From positions 1-8,626 of the forward strand of contig JAKVCF010000099.1 in assembly GCA_022447335.1 (NCBI GenBank): DNA of 8,626 nt, written 5' to 3'. How positions within the stretch are numbered: position 1 is the first letter of the stretch; every line of letters begins with the position of its first letter. Positions 1-6,117 of the stretch are shown piece after piece. A program made the translations under genes and the position numbers. The DNA is from Planctomycetota bacterium (GTDB lineage Bacteria > Planctomycetota > UBA1135). The notes below the pieces were generated by a model. That model saw nothing but the letters and a program-made list of their open reading frames with translations, searched no databases and was not told the DNA's origin.

Positions 1-1699
1 ACGCCGCGCAGTGCGCGACGGCATCGACCTCGGCTTCGACCAACCCTTTCTAGCTTCACTGCTACCTGCTATTCAGGCAACGATGGGTGCGGCCTATCCA
101 CAGCTCCATGAGCAAGCGGATACCATTCAAGCCCTTTGCGCAGGCGAAGAGCAGCGCTTCCGAGAGGTCTATCGCCGCGGCGTCGAGAGACTGGAACAGC
201 AACTCGACCAACTCGCCGAGGAGGGCTCTCAAGAATACCCCGGCGAGCTCGCCTTCGAACTGCACGACACTTTTGGATTCCCAGTCGACATCACCGAAGT
301 CGTCGCCCGCGATCGCGGCTTCTCCTTCGATCAGAGCGGCTTTGAGTCGGCGATGGAATCGCAGCGCGACCGCGCTCGCGCAGGGACCGAAATTTCTAAC
401 GAGGTCTTCGCAGCCTCACCTGGCGCACTCATCCAACAAACAGGTGCACGGCCAACTGGCTTCTTAGGCTATGAGCACGATCAAGCGAAGTCGCAAGTCA
501 CCGCGCTGCTAGTCGACGGCCAGCCAGTTGACTCGGTCGCCGCTGGCCAGGAAGCCCTGATCGTCCTCGAAAACACTCCCTTCTACGCCGAAGGCGGCGG
601 CCAAATTGGAGATAAAGGCAACCTTCTCGATGCAGAAGGCCGAGTCGTAGCAGAGGTTAGGAGCACACGTAACGAAGAAGACTTCGTTGTGCATGTCGCG
701 CAGGCGACTGCGGCCATCCGTGTCGGCGATACAGTCATGGCCGCAGTAGATATCGAAGCGCGCCGCGCAACCGAGCGGCATCACACAGCCACGCACCTGC
801 TACACGCAGCGCTCAAAGAAACCTTAGGCGGCCATGTCAATCAAGCTGGCTCGGCTGTCAGCCCCGAACGTCTACGCTTCGACTACACGCATCCGGAAGC
901 TCCAAGCCCCGAACAGCTTCGTGCACTCGAAGACATCGTGCAGGCGCAGATTCTGCTCGCTACCCCGGTGGAGGCGACGCATTCCAGTCTCAGTGAAGCT
1001 AAAGAGCGTGGTGTAACCGCTCTGTTTGGCGAAAAGTACGGCGACGAGGTGCGCGTCATCGAAGTGCCTGGATTTTCAACCGAACTCTGCGGCGGCACGC
1101 ACGTAACCAACGTCGGCTGCATTGGTGGCTTCCGCATCCTGAGCGATCGGGCTCTAGCCGCCGGCGTGCGTCGCATTGAAGCGATTGCCGGCGAAGTCGC
1201 AGCCGAGCTCATGCTCCAGGAACGCGGCCTACTCGCCGAACTCGAAGCCGAGCTGAAAACTCCGCCCAACCGTCTACTGGAGCGCATTCAGGCACTGAAG
1301 GCACAGCTCAAGGAAGCCAAGCAAGCCAAAGTGGTTGCCGCTCCTGACGCCAGCTCGATCCAAGCCGAACTGAGCGGAGATGCGGCACTTGGCTATCACC
1401 ATCTACCCGATCTCGATGCCGAGGCGCTACGCACGCTAGCTGATGACCTGCGCGCCCGAGGTGATCTGCCCGCGGTCTTAGTACTTGTAGGCGGCGATGC
1501 CGAGAAGGTGCCCTTTGTAATCCTCTGTCAGGCAGATGCCAACCATCACGCCGGCAAGTTGGCCAAGGCCTTTGGCAAACACGTGCGCGGGGGAGGAGGC
1601 GGTCGCCCTGATTTTGCGCAAGGTCAGGGCTCACAAGGAGATGCCCTCGACGAGGCCTTTGCCGCCTTCCGTAACGAACTCGGAACGGCCTCGGCATAG
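1..1699 (+). CDS. alaS: Alanyl-tRNA synthetase, C-terminal two-thirds (5' end cut by window edge)
   Basis: Cytoplasmic enzyme that charges tRNA-Ala with alanine and hydrolyses mischarged Ser- or Gly-tRNA-Ala. The frame is open from base 2 (first residues RRAVRDG, a conserved AlaRS stretch), so the GTG at 11 is internal, not a start. About 565 residues are visible; E. coli AlaRS is about 876, so the catalytic domain with motifs 1 to 3 lies mostly outside. Numbering from the GTG at 11: ELHDTFGFPVDIT (83-95) closes the tRNA-recognition helical domain; AEGGGQIGD (193-201) opens the editing domain; its zinc-type sites HTATH (258-262, bases 782-796) and CGGTH (360-364, bases 1088-1102) are intact, so editing should work. 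A helical linker with KAQLKEAKQAK follows, then the C-Ala/DHHA1 domain with GGGGRPDFAQ near 528-537. It ends in TAG, 135 bases before the rpmF start. The product is certain; only its 5' part is missing. Confidence 0.97.
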   Translation, partial: RRAVRDGIDLGFDQPFLASLLPAIQATMGAAYPQLHEQADTIQALCAGEEQRFREVYRRGVERLEQQLDQLAEEGSQEYPGELAFELHDTFGFPVDITEVVARDRGFSFDQSGFESAMESQRDRARAGTEISNEVFAASPGALIQQTGARPTGFLGYEHDQAKSQVTALLVDGQPVDSVAAGQEALIVLENTPFYAEGGGQIGDKGNLLDAEGRVVAEVRSTRNEEDFVVHVAQATAAIRVGDTVMAAVDIEARRATERHHTATHLLHAALKETLGGHVNQAGSAVSPERLRFDYTHPEAPSPEQLRALEDIVQAQILLATPVEATHSSLSEAKERGVTALFGEKYGDEVRVIEVPGFSTELCGGTHVTNVGCIGGFRILSDRALAAGVRRIEAIAGEVAAELMLQERGLLAELEAELKTPPNRLLERIQALKAQLKEAKQAKVVAAPDASSIQAELSGDAALGYHHLPDLDAEALRTLADDLRARGDLPAVLVLVGGDAEKVPFVILCQADANHHAGKLAKAFGKHVRGGGGGRPDFAQGQGSQGDALDEAFAAFRNELGTASA

Positions 1700-1716
1700 T
1701 CCTCCTTGCCTCGCCC

Positions 1717-1744
1717 TTGACCGGAATCGCAAAACTGCGACAAT
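1717..1744 (+). promoter_or_regulatory. Putative sigma70-type promoter for rpmF-plsX-fab genes
   Basis: TTGACC (1717-1722, 5 of 6 to the -35 consensus) is followed after 16 bases by GACAAT (1739-1744, 4 of 6), with TG at 1736-1737 making an extended -10 (TGCGACAAT). It starts 18 bases after the alaS stop, the expected place for a promoter serving the downstream cluster, and predicts a leader of about 84 bases before the rpmF start. A perfect small dyad, TCGCA-AAAC-TGCGA (1727-1740), lies in the spacer and touches the -10; it may be chance or a binding site. Predicted by eye only. Confidence 0.5.
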
Positions 1745-1770
1745 ACCCGACCGTTTCCGCGCCCCCGACT

Positions 1771-1813
1771 CCCGGGGAAGGAAATGACTGCGACCCCGGG
1801 CTCAGCCGGGTCG
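1771..1813 (+). promoter_or_regulatory. GC-rich leader with two mutually exclusive hairpins ahead of rpmF
   Basis: CCCGGGG (1771-1777) is perfectly complementary to CCCCGGG (1794-1800), giving a 7-bp stem with a 16-base loop. Bases 1794-1800 also take part in a second hairpin: 1791-1796 pairs with 1808-1813, and 1799-1801 with 1805-1807, closing a TCA loop with a two-base bulge. The two cannot form together. The second ends 9 bases before the GGAG ribosome site of rpmF (1823-1826). No T-run follows, so neither looks like an intrinsic terminator. A role in controlling rpmF translation is inference. Confidence 0.35.
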
Positions 1814-1834
1814 TCGCCTCTCGGAGAACCAACT

Positions 1835-2020
1835 ATGGCCGTACCGAAGCGAAAGTCCTCGAAATCGCGCGCCCGCAAGGGCCGCGCGGGTGCACGCAAA
1901 GCCTCCCCGGCAAACCTGCGCAACTGTAGCCGTTGCGGCAGCCCAGGCCTCGCACACACCGTATGCGAAAACTGCGGCTTCTATGGTGGCCGCGAGGTCA
2001 TCGAAAAGGCCGAGTTCTAA
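1835..2020 (+). CDS. rpmF: 50S ribosomal protein L32 (bL32), zinc-ribbon form
   Basis: Small structural protein of the large ribosomal subunit, 61 residues, close to the usual 55-65. It begins MAVPKRKSSKSRARKG, the signature L32 start, with a very basic N-terminal half that threads into rRNA. The C-terminal half holds a complete four-cysteine zinc ribbon: Cys31-x2-Cys34 and Cys44-x2-Cys47, ending CGFYGGREVI. Some bacteria have cysteine-free zinc-independent L32; this is the zinc form. The start at 1835 is chosen because it restores the canonical N-terminus and has GGAG (1823-1826) eight bases upstream. An in-frame ATG at 1784 would add 17 unconserved residues. The plsX start is 13 bases downstream, the rpmF-plsX pairing found in many bacteria. 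The yceD gene that often precedes rpmF is absent; alaS is there instead. Confidence 0.96.
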   Translation: MAVPKRKSSKSRARKGRAGARKASPANLRNCSRCGSPGLAHTVCENCGFYGGREVIEKAEF

Positions 2021-2033
2021 GCCGGTCCTATCT

Positions 2034-3038
2034 ATGAGGATCGCGGTCGATGTTCTCGGCGGCGACAATGCGCCGGACGAGATCCTAAAGGGCGTCGCAG
2101 ACGCTCTCCTGAGCGGAGAGTTCGCGGCGAAGGAGTTGCTATTGGTCGGCCCGCAGGCCGTGATACAGCGGCAGCTGGAAGCGACTGGTGTCTCCGAGCT
2201 GCCACCAATTTTGCACACCGAGCAGGTCATCGAAGGGCATGAAAAGCCGGTCGAAGGCCTACGCAGCAACCCAGAAGCATCCATCGTGCTCTGCGTCGGC
2301 GCGGTACGCGAAGGCAAGGCCGATGGCTTAATCGCTTTCGGTAACACCGGCGCCACGGTAGCCGCAGCCACAATGGGCCTCGGCATGCTGCCTGGCATTC
2401 GGCGCCCGGGCATCGCCATTGTCCTGCACGGTCGCCAGGGCCCATTCACAGTACTCGACGCTGGCGCCAACCCTTCGCCCAAGCCTAACCACCTCTTCCA
2501 GTACGGCCTGATGGGCGCCTCCTTCGCCCAGGACGTCCTCGGCATCGCAGAGCCGCGCGTTGCGCTCCTAAACATCGGCGGCGAAGCGGGCAAGGGCAGC
2601 CCAGTGCTCAAAGAAGCTTATGCCATGCTCGAACAGGCCCCATTGAGCTTCACTGGAAATATCGAGGGGAATCACCTCTTCTTTGGCGAGGCCGACGTCA
2701 TCGTTGCCGATGGCTTCGCAGGCAATATGGTGCTGAAAGTTGTTGAGGGGTTCGCCGAATACCTCACAGGACGCGCCATGGAAGTTTCCCAGGATGCAGG
2801 TCAGGGCCTGCGCGACACCATCCGCCAGCTCTTCGGTGCAGCGGACTATGCCGAGGTGGGTGGAGCAAGCTTGCTCGGTGTCAATGGCACCGTACTGATC
2901 GGGCACGGTCGCTCTCAAGCATCGGCTGTACTACCTGCGTTACGCGCCGTGCGCAAAGACGTCGAGAAGGGCGTTAATCGCCATATCACCGAACGGATCG
3001 CAGCGTCGCAAAGCGACAATGCGTCCACATCCGCATGA
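2034..3038 (+). CDS. plsX: Phosphate acyltransferase PlsX
   Basis: Converts acyl-ACP plus phosphate to acyl-phosphate, which PlsY uses to acylate glycerol-3-phosphate; a peripheral membrane enzyme linking fatty acid and phospholipid synthesis. The protein has 334 residues, normal for the family (about 330-350). Visible family blocks: RIAVDVLGGDNAPDEI (2-17), FGNTGATVAAAT (102-113), TVLDAGANPSPKPNHL (139-154), LLNIGGEAGKGS (178-189), GNIEGNHLFFGEADVIVADG (208-227), GNMVLKVVEG (230-239), and LLGVNGTVLIGHGRS (280-294). The usual NIGEE is NIGGE here, and GAPLLG is GASLLG; both look tolerable. The ATG at 2034 gives the canonical start; upstream in-frame starts lie inside rpmF and would add 48 unrelated residues. 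There is no clear ribosome site, so coupling to rpmF, 13 bases upstream, is likely. Its TGA overlaps the fabH start by 4 bases (ATGA). Confidence 0.96.
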   Translation: MRIAVDVLGGDNAPDEILKGVADALLSGEFAAKELLLVGPQAVIQRQLEATGVSELPPILHTEQVIEGHEKPVEGLRSNPEASIVLCVGAVREGKADGLIAFGNTGATVAAATMGLGMLPGIRRPGIAIVLHGRQGPFTVLDAGANPSPKPNHLFQYGLMGASFAQDVLGIAEPRVALLNIGGEAGKGSPVLKEAYAMLEQAPLSFTGNIEGNHLFFGEADVIVADGFAGNMVLKVVEGFAEYLTGRAMEVSQDAGQGLRDTIRQLFGAADYAEVGGASLLGVNGTVLIGHGRSQASAVLPALRAVRKDVEKGVNRHITERIAASQSDNASTSA

Positions 3039-4027
3039 TGCAGAACATCCCCGTCGGAATCGCCGGCCTCGGCCATGCCGTCCCGGACCGCGTGCTCAAT
3101 AACGACTGGTTCGCCCAGTTCATCGACACCAGTGACGAATGGATTCGGCAGCGAACCGGAATCATTGAACGTCGCTGGCTTGATGAAGATGAGACCACTT
3201 CAGATCTCTTTGCGCGGGCCGGAAAAATCGCAATTGAGCGGGCCGGACTGACGCCGGAAGACATTGACTTGATCGTAGTTGGCACCGTCTCCGGGGACTA
3301 CCTCGCATGCCCGGCTTCGGCTTGCATCGTTCAGGACAAACTTGGCTGTGCCAATGCTTGGGCTTTCGATCTATCGGCCGCCTGCACTCGCTTCATATAC
3401 AGCTTGGCTGTCGCGCGTCAGTTCATCATGACGGGCACGCATAAGAACGTGCTGGTGATCGGCGGCGAAGGCTTGTCACGCCTGCTCGACATGAATGACC
3501 GGAACTCGGTGGTTATCTTCGCCGATGGCGCCGGCGCCGCGGTGCTGCAGCCACACGAGGCTTGCCAGCAAGGGCTGATCGAAGACATCACTCTCGGATC
3601 CGACGGCTCTGGCTACCATTTCATCATTCGTCCAAAGGGTGGAGCCAAGGAACCCATCACTCCCGAAATCCTCGCGGAAGGCACGCACCTGCTTCGCATG
3701 AAAGGTCGCGAGGTATATCGCTTTGCCGTCGATCGCATGAGCGAATTAATGGCATGGGCGGTGGAGGGGCAAGATGTCGACGAAGTGGGCTGGGTCTTCC
3801 CGCATCAAATGAACCGACGCATTCTCGAAACAGCCAGCAGCAAATTGAACATCCCGAACGAGAAGGTTTTCGTCAACATCCACAAGTACGGCAATACCTC
3901 TGCAGGCACTGTGCCAATCTGCCTCTCAGAAGCCTGGGAAGCTGGGCAGCTCGAGAAAAACAAATTGCAGATCTTAGTCGCTTTCGGCGCCGGCTTGACT
4001 TGGGGCTCCGCGCGTGTGCGCTGGTAA
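3035..4027 (+). CDS. fabH: 3-oxoacyl-ACP synthase III (KAS III)
   Basis: Starts type II fatty acid synthesis by condensing acetyl-CoA (or another short acyl-CoA) with malonyl-ACP, releasing CO2. The protein has 330 residues (E. coli 317). The thiolase fold shows the full Cys-His-Asn triad: Cys117 in LSAACTRF, His257 in FPHQMNRR, Asn287 in KYGNTSAGTVP. The CoA-binding segment TSDEWIRQRTGI holds Trp36 and Arg40, matching E. coli Trp32 and Arg36, and Arg262 matches E. coli Arg249. It ends in the typical FGAGLTWGSARVRW. The start at 3035 overlaps the plsX stop (ATGA). A second ATG follows at once at 3038, so the true start could be either, a difference of one residue. No ribosome site is seen, which suggests translational coupling. 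Straight- versus branched-chain primer preference cannot be read from the sequence. Confidence 0.96.
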   Translation: MMQNIPVGIAGLGHAVPDRVLNNDWFAQFIDTSDEWIRQRTGIIERRWLDEDETTSDLFARAGKIAIERAGLTPEDIDLIVVGTVSGDYLACPASACIVQDKLGCANAWAFDLSAACTRFIYSLAVARQFIMTGTHKNVLVIGGEGLSRLLDMNDRNSVVIFADGAGAAVLQPHEACQQGLIEDITLGSDGSGYHFIIRPKGGAKEPITPEILAEGTHLLRMKGREVYRFAVDRMSELMAWAVEGQDVDEVGWVFPHQMNRRILETASSKLNIPNEKVFVNIHKYGNTSAGTVPICLSEAWEAGQLEKNKLQILVAFGAGLTWGSARVRW

Positions 4028-4058
4028 ATCCTTTCGCGCAATCCGCACAACTACAGCC

Positions 4059-5006
4059 ATGAAATTCGGACTCCTTCTGCCAGGCCAAGGTGCTCAGGTT
4101 GTCGGCATGGGCGCCGACTTCGCCAAGCGCAGCGATGCAGCGCGCGCCTTGTTCGCACAGGCCGACGAGGTGCTTGGGTTACCACTCTCGCAGTACTGCT
4201 TCGATGGCCCTATCGAACAACTGACGCGCACCGACATTGCGCAGCCAGCGATCTACACCAGCTCGCTGGCTGCGCTGGCCGCCTTTGAGGAAGCGCATGG
4301 CAAGATCGAAGTCGCCGCAGCCGCCGGCCTCTCGCTGGGCGAGTACACCGCGCTGGCTGCTGGGGGAGTAATCGACTTTGCCGACGGCCTGCGCCTGGTT
4401 CAGCTGCGTGGCGCAGCCATGCAAGAAGCCAGTGAAGCCAAGCCTTCCGGCATGACTTCAGTGATGGGCTTGGAGCGCGAACCGCTCGATGCGCTATGTG
4501 CAACCGTCGCAGCGGAAACCGGCGCGATCTGCCAAGTCGCGAACCTCAACTCGCCGGGCCAAATAGTGGTCTCGGGCGAGAATGCCGCGCTCGACGTCTT
4601 TGATGATCGCGCCAAGGAAGCAGGTGCGCGTCGCGCCGTCCGACTAACTGTTGCTGGGGCCTTTCACTCAGAAGTCATGCGCCCAGCAGCGGACAAGCTG
4701 CACGCCGCGCTCGAGGCGGTCCAGTTCCGCCCGGCGCAGTGCCCGGTGTGGCAAAACGCCACCGCGGCCGGAAGCACTGAGCCCGCCGAACTGAAAGCTA
4801 ATCTAGCGGCGCAGCTGACTGCGCCAGTACGCTGGCAAGAGTCCTTCGCCGCCATGGCGGAGGCCGTCGGCGACACACCTTTCCTCGAGCCCGCGCCGGG
4901 TCGCGTCCTAGCTGGACTAGCGCGCAAGATCGTCCCTAGCGCCAAGGTGCTAAATCTGCACGAAGCCGCTGCACTCGATAGCTTGCTGTCGGAAACTGAA
5001 GCATGA
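4059..5006 (+). CDS. fabD: Malonyl-CoA:ACP transacylase
   Basis: Moves malonate from CoA to the phosphopantetheine arm of ACP, making the extender unit for FabH and FabF. The protein has 315 residues, the family norm (E. coli 309). It begins MKFGLLLPGQGAQ with the oxyanion-hole Gln of the GQGAQ motif. Ser92 in GLSLGEYTAL is the nucleophile, Arg117 in LRLVQLRG binds the malonyl carboxylate, and His203 in AGAFHS completes the dyad. The residue before Ser92 is Leu where E. coli has His (GHSLGE), a variant I recall from planctomycete and verrucomicrobial FabDs. Near 277-282 EPAPGRVL replaces the common EVGPGKVL. The ATG at 4059 gives the canonical N-terminus; an in-frame ATG at 4014 lies inside fabH. 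It starts 31 bases after fabH, without a clear ribosome site, and its stop overlaps fabG by 4 bases. Confidence 0.95.
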   Translation: MKFGLLLPGQGAQVVGMGADFAKRSDAARALFAQADEVLGLPLSQYCFDGPIEQLTRTDIAQPAIYTSSLAALAAFEEAHGKIEVAAAAGLSLGEYTALAAGGVIDFADGLRLVQLRGAAMQEASEAKPSGMTSVMGLEREPLDALCATVAAETGAICQVANLNSPGQIVVSGENAALDVFDDRAKEAGARRAVRLTVAGAFHSEVMRPAADKLHAALEAVQFRPAQCPVWQNATAAGSTEPAELKANLAAQLTAPVRWQESFAAMAEAVGDTPFLEPAPGRVLAGLARKIVPSAKVLNLHEAAALDSLLSETEA

Positions 5007-5752
5007 GCCAAGACCTTCAAGATCAACGATTCCTTATAACCGGAGCCTCGCGTGGAATCGGCCTCGAAATCGCTGTCGACCTCGCGCATAGAGGCGCCAA
5101 GGTCGCCGGACTTGCCACCCGAACTGCCAACCTCGCAAAAACCAAAATCGAAGTTGAAGCCGCCGGAGGAAGCTTCCTTGCACTCGAAGGGGATATCTCA
5201 CAACCCGAAACAGCACAAGCCGCAATCGATGCGGTCGTCAGCGAGTGGGGGGGGATCGAAGGACTAGTAGCCAACGCCGGCATCACCCGTGACAACCTGC
5301 TACTGCGCCTGACCGCCGACGACTTCGACCAGGTTATTCAGACCAACCTGTCAGGCGCCTTTCACCTGCTGAAAGCCGCAACTAAGCCGATGATGCGAGC
5401 CCGCACTGGACGCGTGGTCTTCATTGGCTCGGTGGTCGCCACCACTGGCAACCCGGGTCAAGCAAACTACTGCGCTGCCAAAGCGGGGCTGCACGGCCTT
5501 GCCCGCTCGGCCGCCCTCGAACTTGGCAGCCGCGGCATCACGGTCAATGTGGTCGCCCCAGGCTTCATCCAAACCGACATGACCGACGCACTTACCGACG
5601 AGCAGCGAGCGGCCATGGCGGACAAAATCGCGCTGGGCCGCCCCGGCACCCCTGGCGATATTGCGGGGGCAGTTTCCTTTCTTCTTGGCCCAGCTGGGGG
5701 TTACGTCACCGGCCAAGTTTTGCTCGTCGACGGAGGGCTATCGCTCGGCTGA
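5003..5752 (+). CDS. fabG: 3-oxoacyl-ACP reductase
   Basis: Reduces 3-ketoacyl-ACP to (R)-3-hydroxyacyl-ACP, normally with NADPH, in each elongation cycle. It is a classical short-chain dehydrogenase of 249 residues (E. coli 244). Rossmann cofactor motif TGASRGIG at 13-20; NAG at 91-93; catalytic tetrad Asn115 (in QTNLSG), Ser143 (FIGSVV), Tyr156 and Lys160 (YCAAK). Arg17 in the glycine loop and the ATR at 38-40 fit NADP(H) preference. The C-terminus, GGYVTGQVLLVDGG, is typical of FabG. Many short-chain dehydrogenases share these motifs, but the position between fabD and acpP makes FabG the right call. The ATG overlaps the fabD TGA (ATGA), so translation is probably coupled. A 111-base gap with a likely promoter follows. 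Confidence 0.96.
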   Translation: MSQDLQDQRFLITGASRGIGLEIAVDLAHRGAKVAGLATRTANLAKTKIEVEAAGGSFLALEGDISQPETAQAAIDAVVSEWGGIEGLVANAGITRDNLLLRLTADDFDQVIQTNLSGAFHLLKAATKPMMRARTGRVVFIGSVVATTGNPGQANYCAAKAGLHGLARSAALELGSRGITVNVVAPGFIQTDMTDALTDEQRAAMADKIALGRPGTPGDIAGAVSFLLGPAGGYVTGQVLLVDGGLSLG

Positions 5753-5776
5753 GCGAATCCCTCTGAGGACAGGGCT

Positions 5777-5804
5777 TTTACTGGCCCCTCCGTGTCCCTA
5801 GAAT
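5777..5804 (+). promoter_or_regulatory. Putative internal promoter for acpP (and fabF)
   Basis: TTTACT (5777-5782, 4 of 6 to -35) and TAGAAT (5799-5804, 5 of 6 to -10) are separated by 16 bases, within the 111-base fabG-acpP gap. A start site near 5811 is predicted, leaving about 53 bases of leader. E. coli also has a dedicated promoter upstream of acpP, which fits the high demand for ACP. The -35 lies within a weak, imperfect dyad (GGACA 5767-5771 with TGTCC 5793-5797; GGGC 5772-5775 with GCCC 5784-5787) that might be an operator or a weak attenuator. Predicted by eye only. Confidence 0.55.
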
Positions 5805-5812
5805 CCACGCCC

Positions 5813-5841
5813 GGGCGCGGGGAACCCTCCCAGTCGCGCCC
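5813..5841 (+). promoter_or_regulatory. Strong stem-loop at the predicted 5' end of the acpP transcript
   Basis: GGGCGCG (5813-5819) pairs perfectly with CGCGCCC (5835-5841). Above a three-base bulge (5832-5834), GGG (5820-5822) pairs with CCC (5829-5831), closing a six-base loop, for ten base pairs in all, nine of the first seven-plus-three being G-C only. It would begin about two bases after the predicted start site and leaves 22 unstructured bases before the ATG. A 5'-terminal stem like this can protect an mRNA from decay; that role is inference. A self-complementary CGCCCGGGCG (5808-5817) overlaps it. Confidence 0.4.
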
Positions 5842-5863
5842 AACCCATCTCCCTGCAAAAGTC

Positions 5864-6103
5864 ATGTCGGACATTCAAGAGAAGGTCTACGAGATCGTGT
5901 GTGAGCACATGGGTGCTTCCCGCGACAAGCTTGCACCCGAAACCAGCTTCATTAACGACCTCGGGGCAGATAGCCTCGACACTGTCGAGCTTGTGATGGA
6001 ATTCGAAAGCGCTTTCGACATTACGATCCCGGACGAAGACGCTGAGAAGATCCAAACGGTCGGCAGCGCCATCGAGTACATCGAGTCCAAGCTCGTAGGC
6101 TAG
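5864..6103 (+). CDS. acpP: Acyl carrier protein
   Basis: Carries malonyl and growing acyl chains on a 4'-phosphopantetheine arm for all fatty acid synthase enzymes, and donates acyl groups to PlsX and lipid A synthesis. It is a small acidic protein of 79 residues (E. coli 78). Ser37 in LGADSLDTVELVMEFE (codon AGC at 5972-5974) is the arm attachment site; this helix II motif is the recognition surface for partner enzymes. The four-helix layout and the IPDEDAEKI segment (55-63) match AcpP closely. The ATG at 5864 gives the standard start MSDIQEKVYEIV; an upstream in-frame ATG at 5792 would add 24 unrelated residues and lies before the predicted transcript start. No Shine-Dalgarno sequence is present; the leader just before the ATG is A-rich and unpaired. 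fabF follows after 11 bases, so the two are probably cotranscribed. Confidence 0.97.
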   Translation: MSDIQEKVYEIVCEHMGASRDKLAPETSFINDLGADSLDTVELVMEFESAFDITIPDEDAEKIQTVGSAIEYIESKLVG

Positions 6104-6106
6104 GCA

Positions 6107-6117
6107 AGGTCCCTTTG
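6107..6117 (+). promoter_or_regulatory. Ribosome site and TTG start codon of fabF
   Basis: AGG (6107-6109, in CAAGGT) lies five bases before the TTG at 6115-6117, in the acpP-fabF gap. No ATG or GTG start lies between the acpP stop and the first conserved FabF residues. The next in-frame candidate, GTG at 6142, would delete the conserved RRVV strand. The combination supports TTG as the start. Confidence 0.7.

Noticed and set aside
11..13. GTG as a start codon for the alaS product
   Set aside because: The frame is open to the window edge, and the residues before it (RRA) continue the conserved AlaRS sequence; the protein without its catalytic domain would make no sense as a complete gene.
1890..2033. 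Upstream in-frame start for plsX
   Set aside because: It would overlap most of rpmF and add 48 residues unlike any PlsX; ATG 2034 gives the canonical N-terminus.
1802..2611. Long antisense open frame (269 codons) opposite rpmF and plsX
   Set aside because: It lies opposite two certain genes; its translation is rich in Arg, Ser, Pro and Ala without any recognisable motif, as expected for a shadow frame in GC-rich DNA.
5351..5716. Antisense open frame inside fabG
   Set aside because: Opposite a conserved coding region, no family features and no plausible ribosome site.
5765..5798. Possible terminator after fabG
   Set aside because: The dyad is interrupted by a five-base bulge and is not followed by a T-run; the TAGAAT box immediately after it fits a promoter better.
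5792..5863. Upstream in-frame ATG for acpP adding 24 residues
   Set aside because: The extra residues are unlike ACP, it lies upstream of the proposed -10 box, and acpP proteins begin at the position of 5864.
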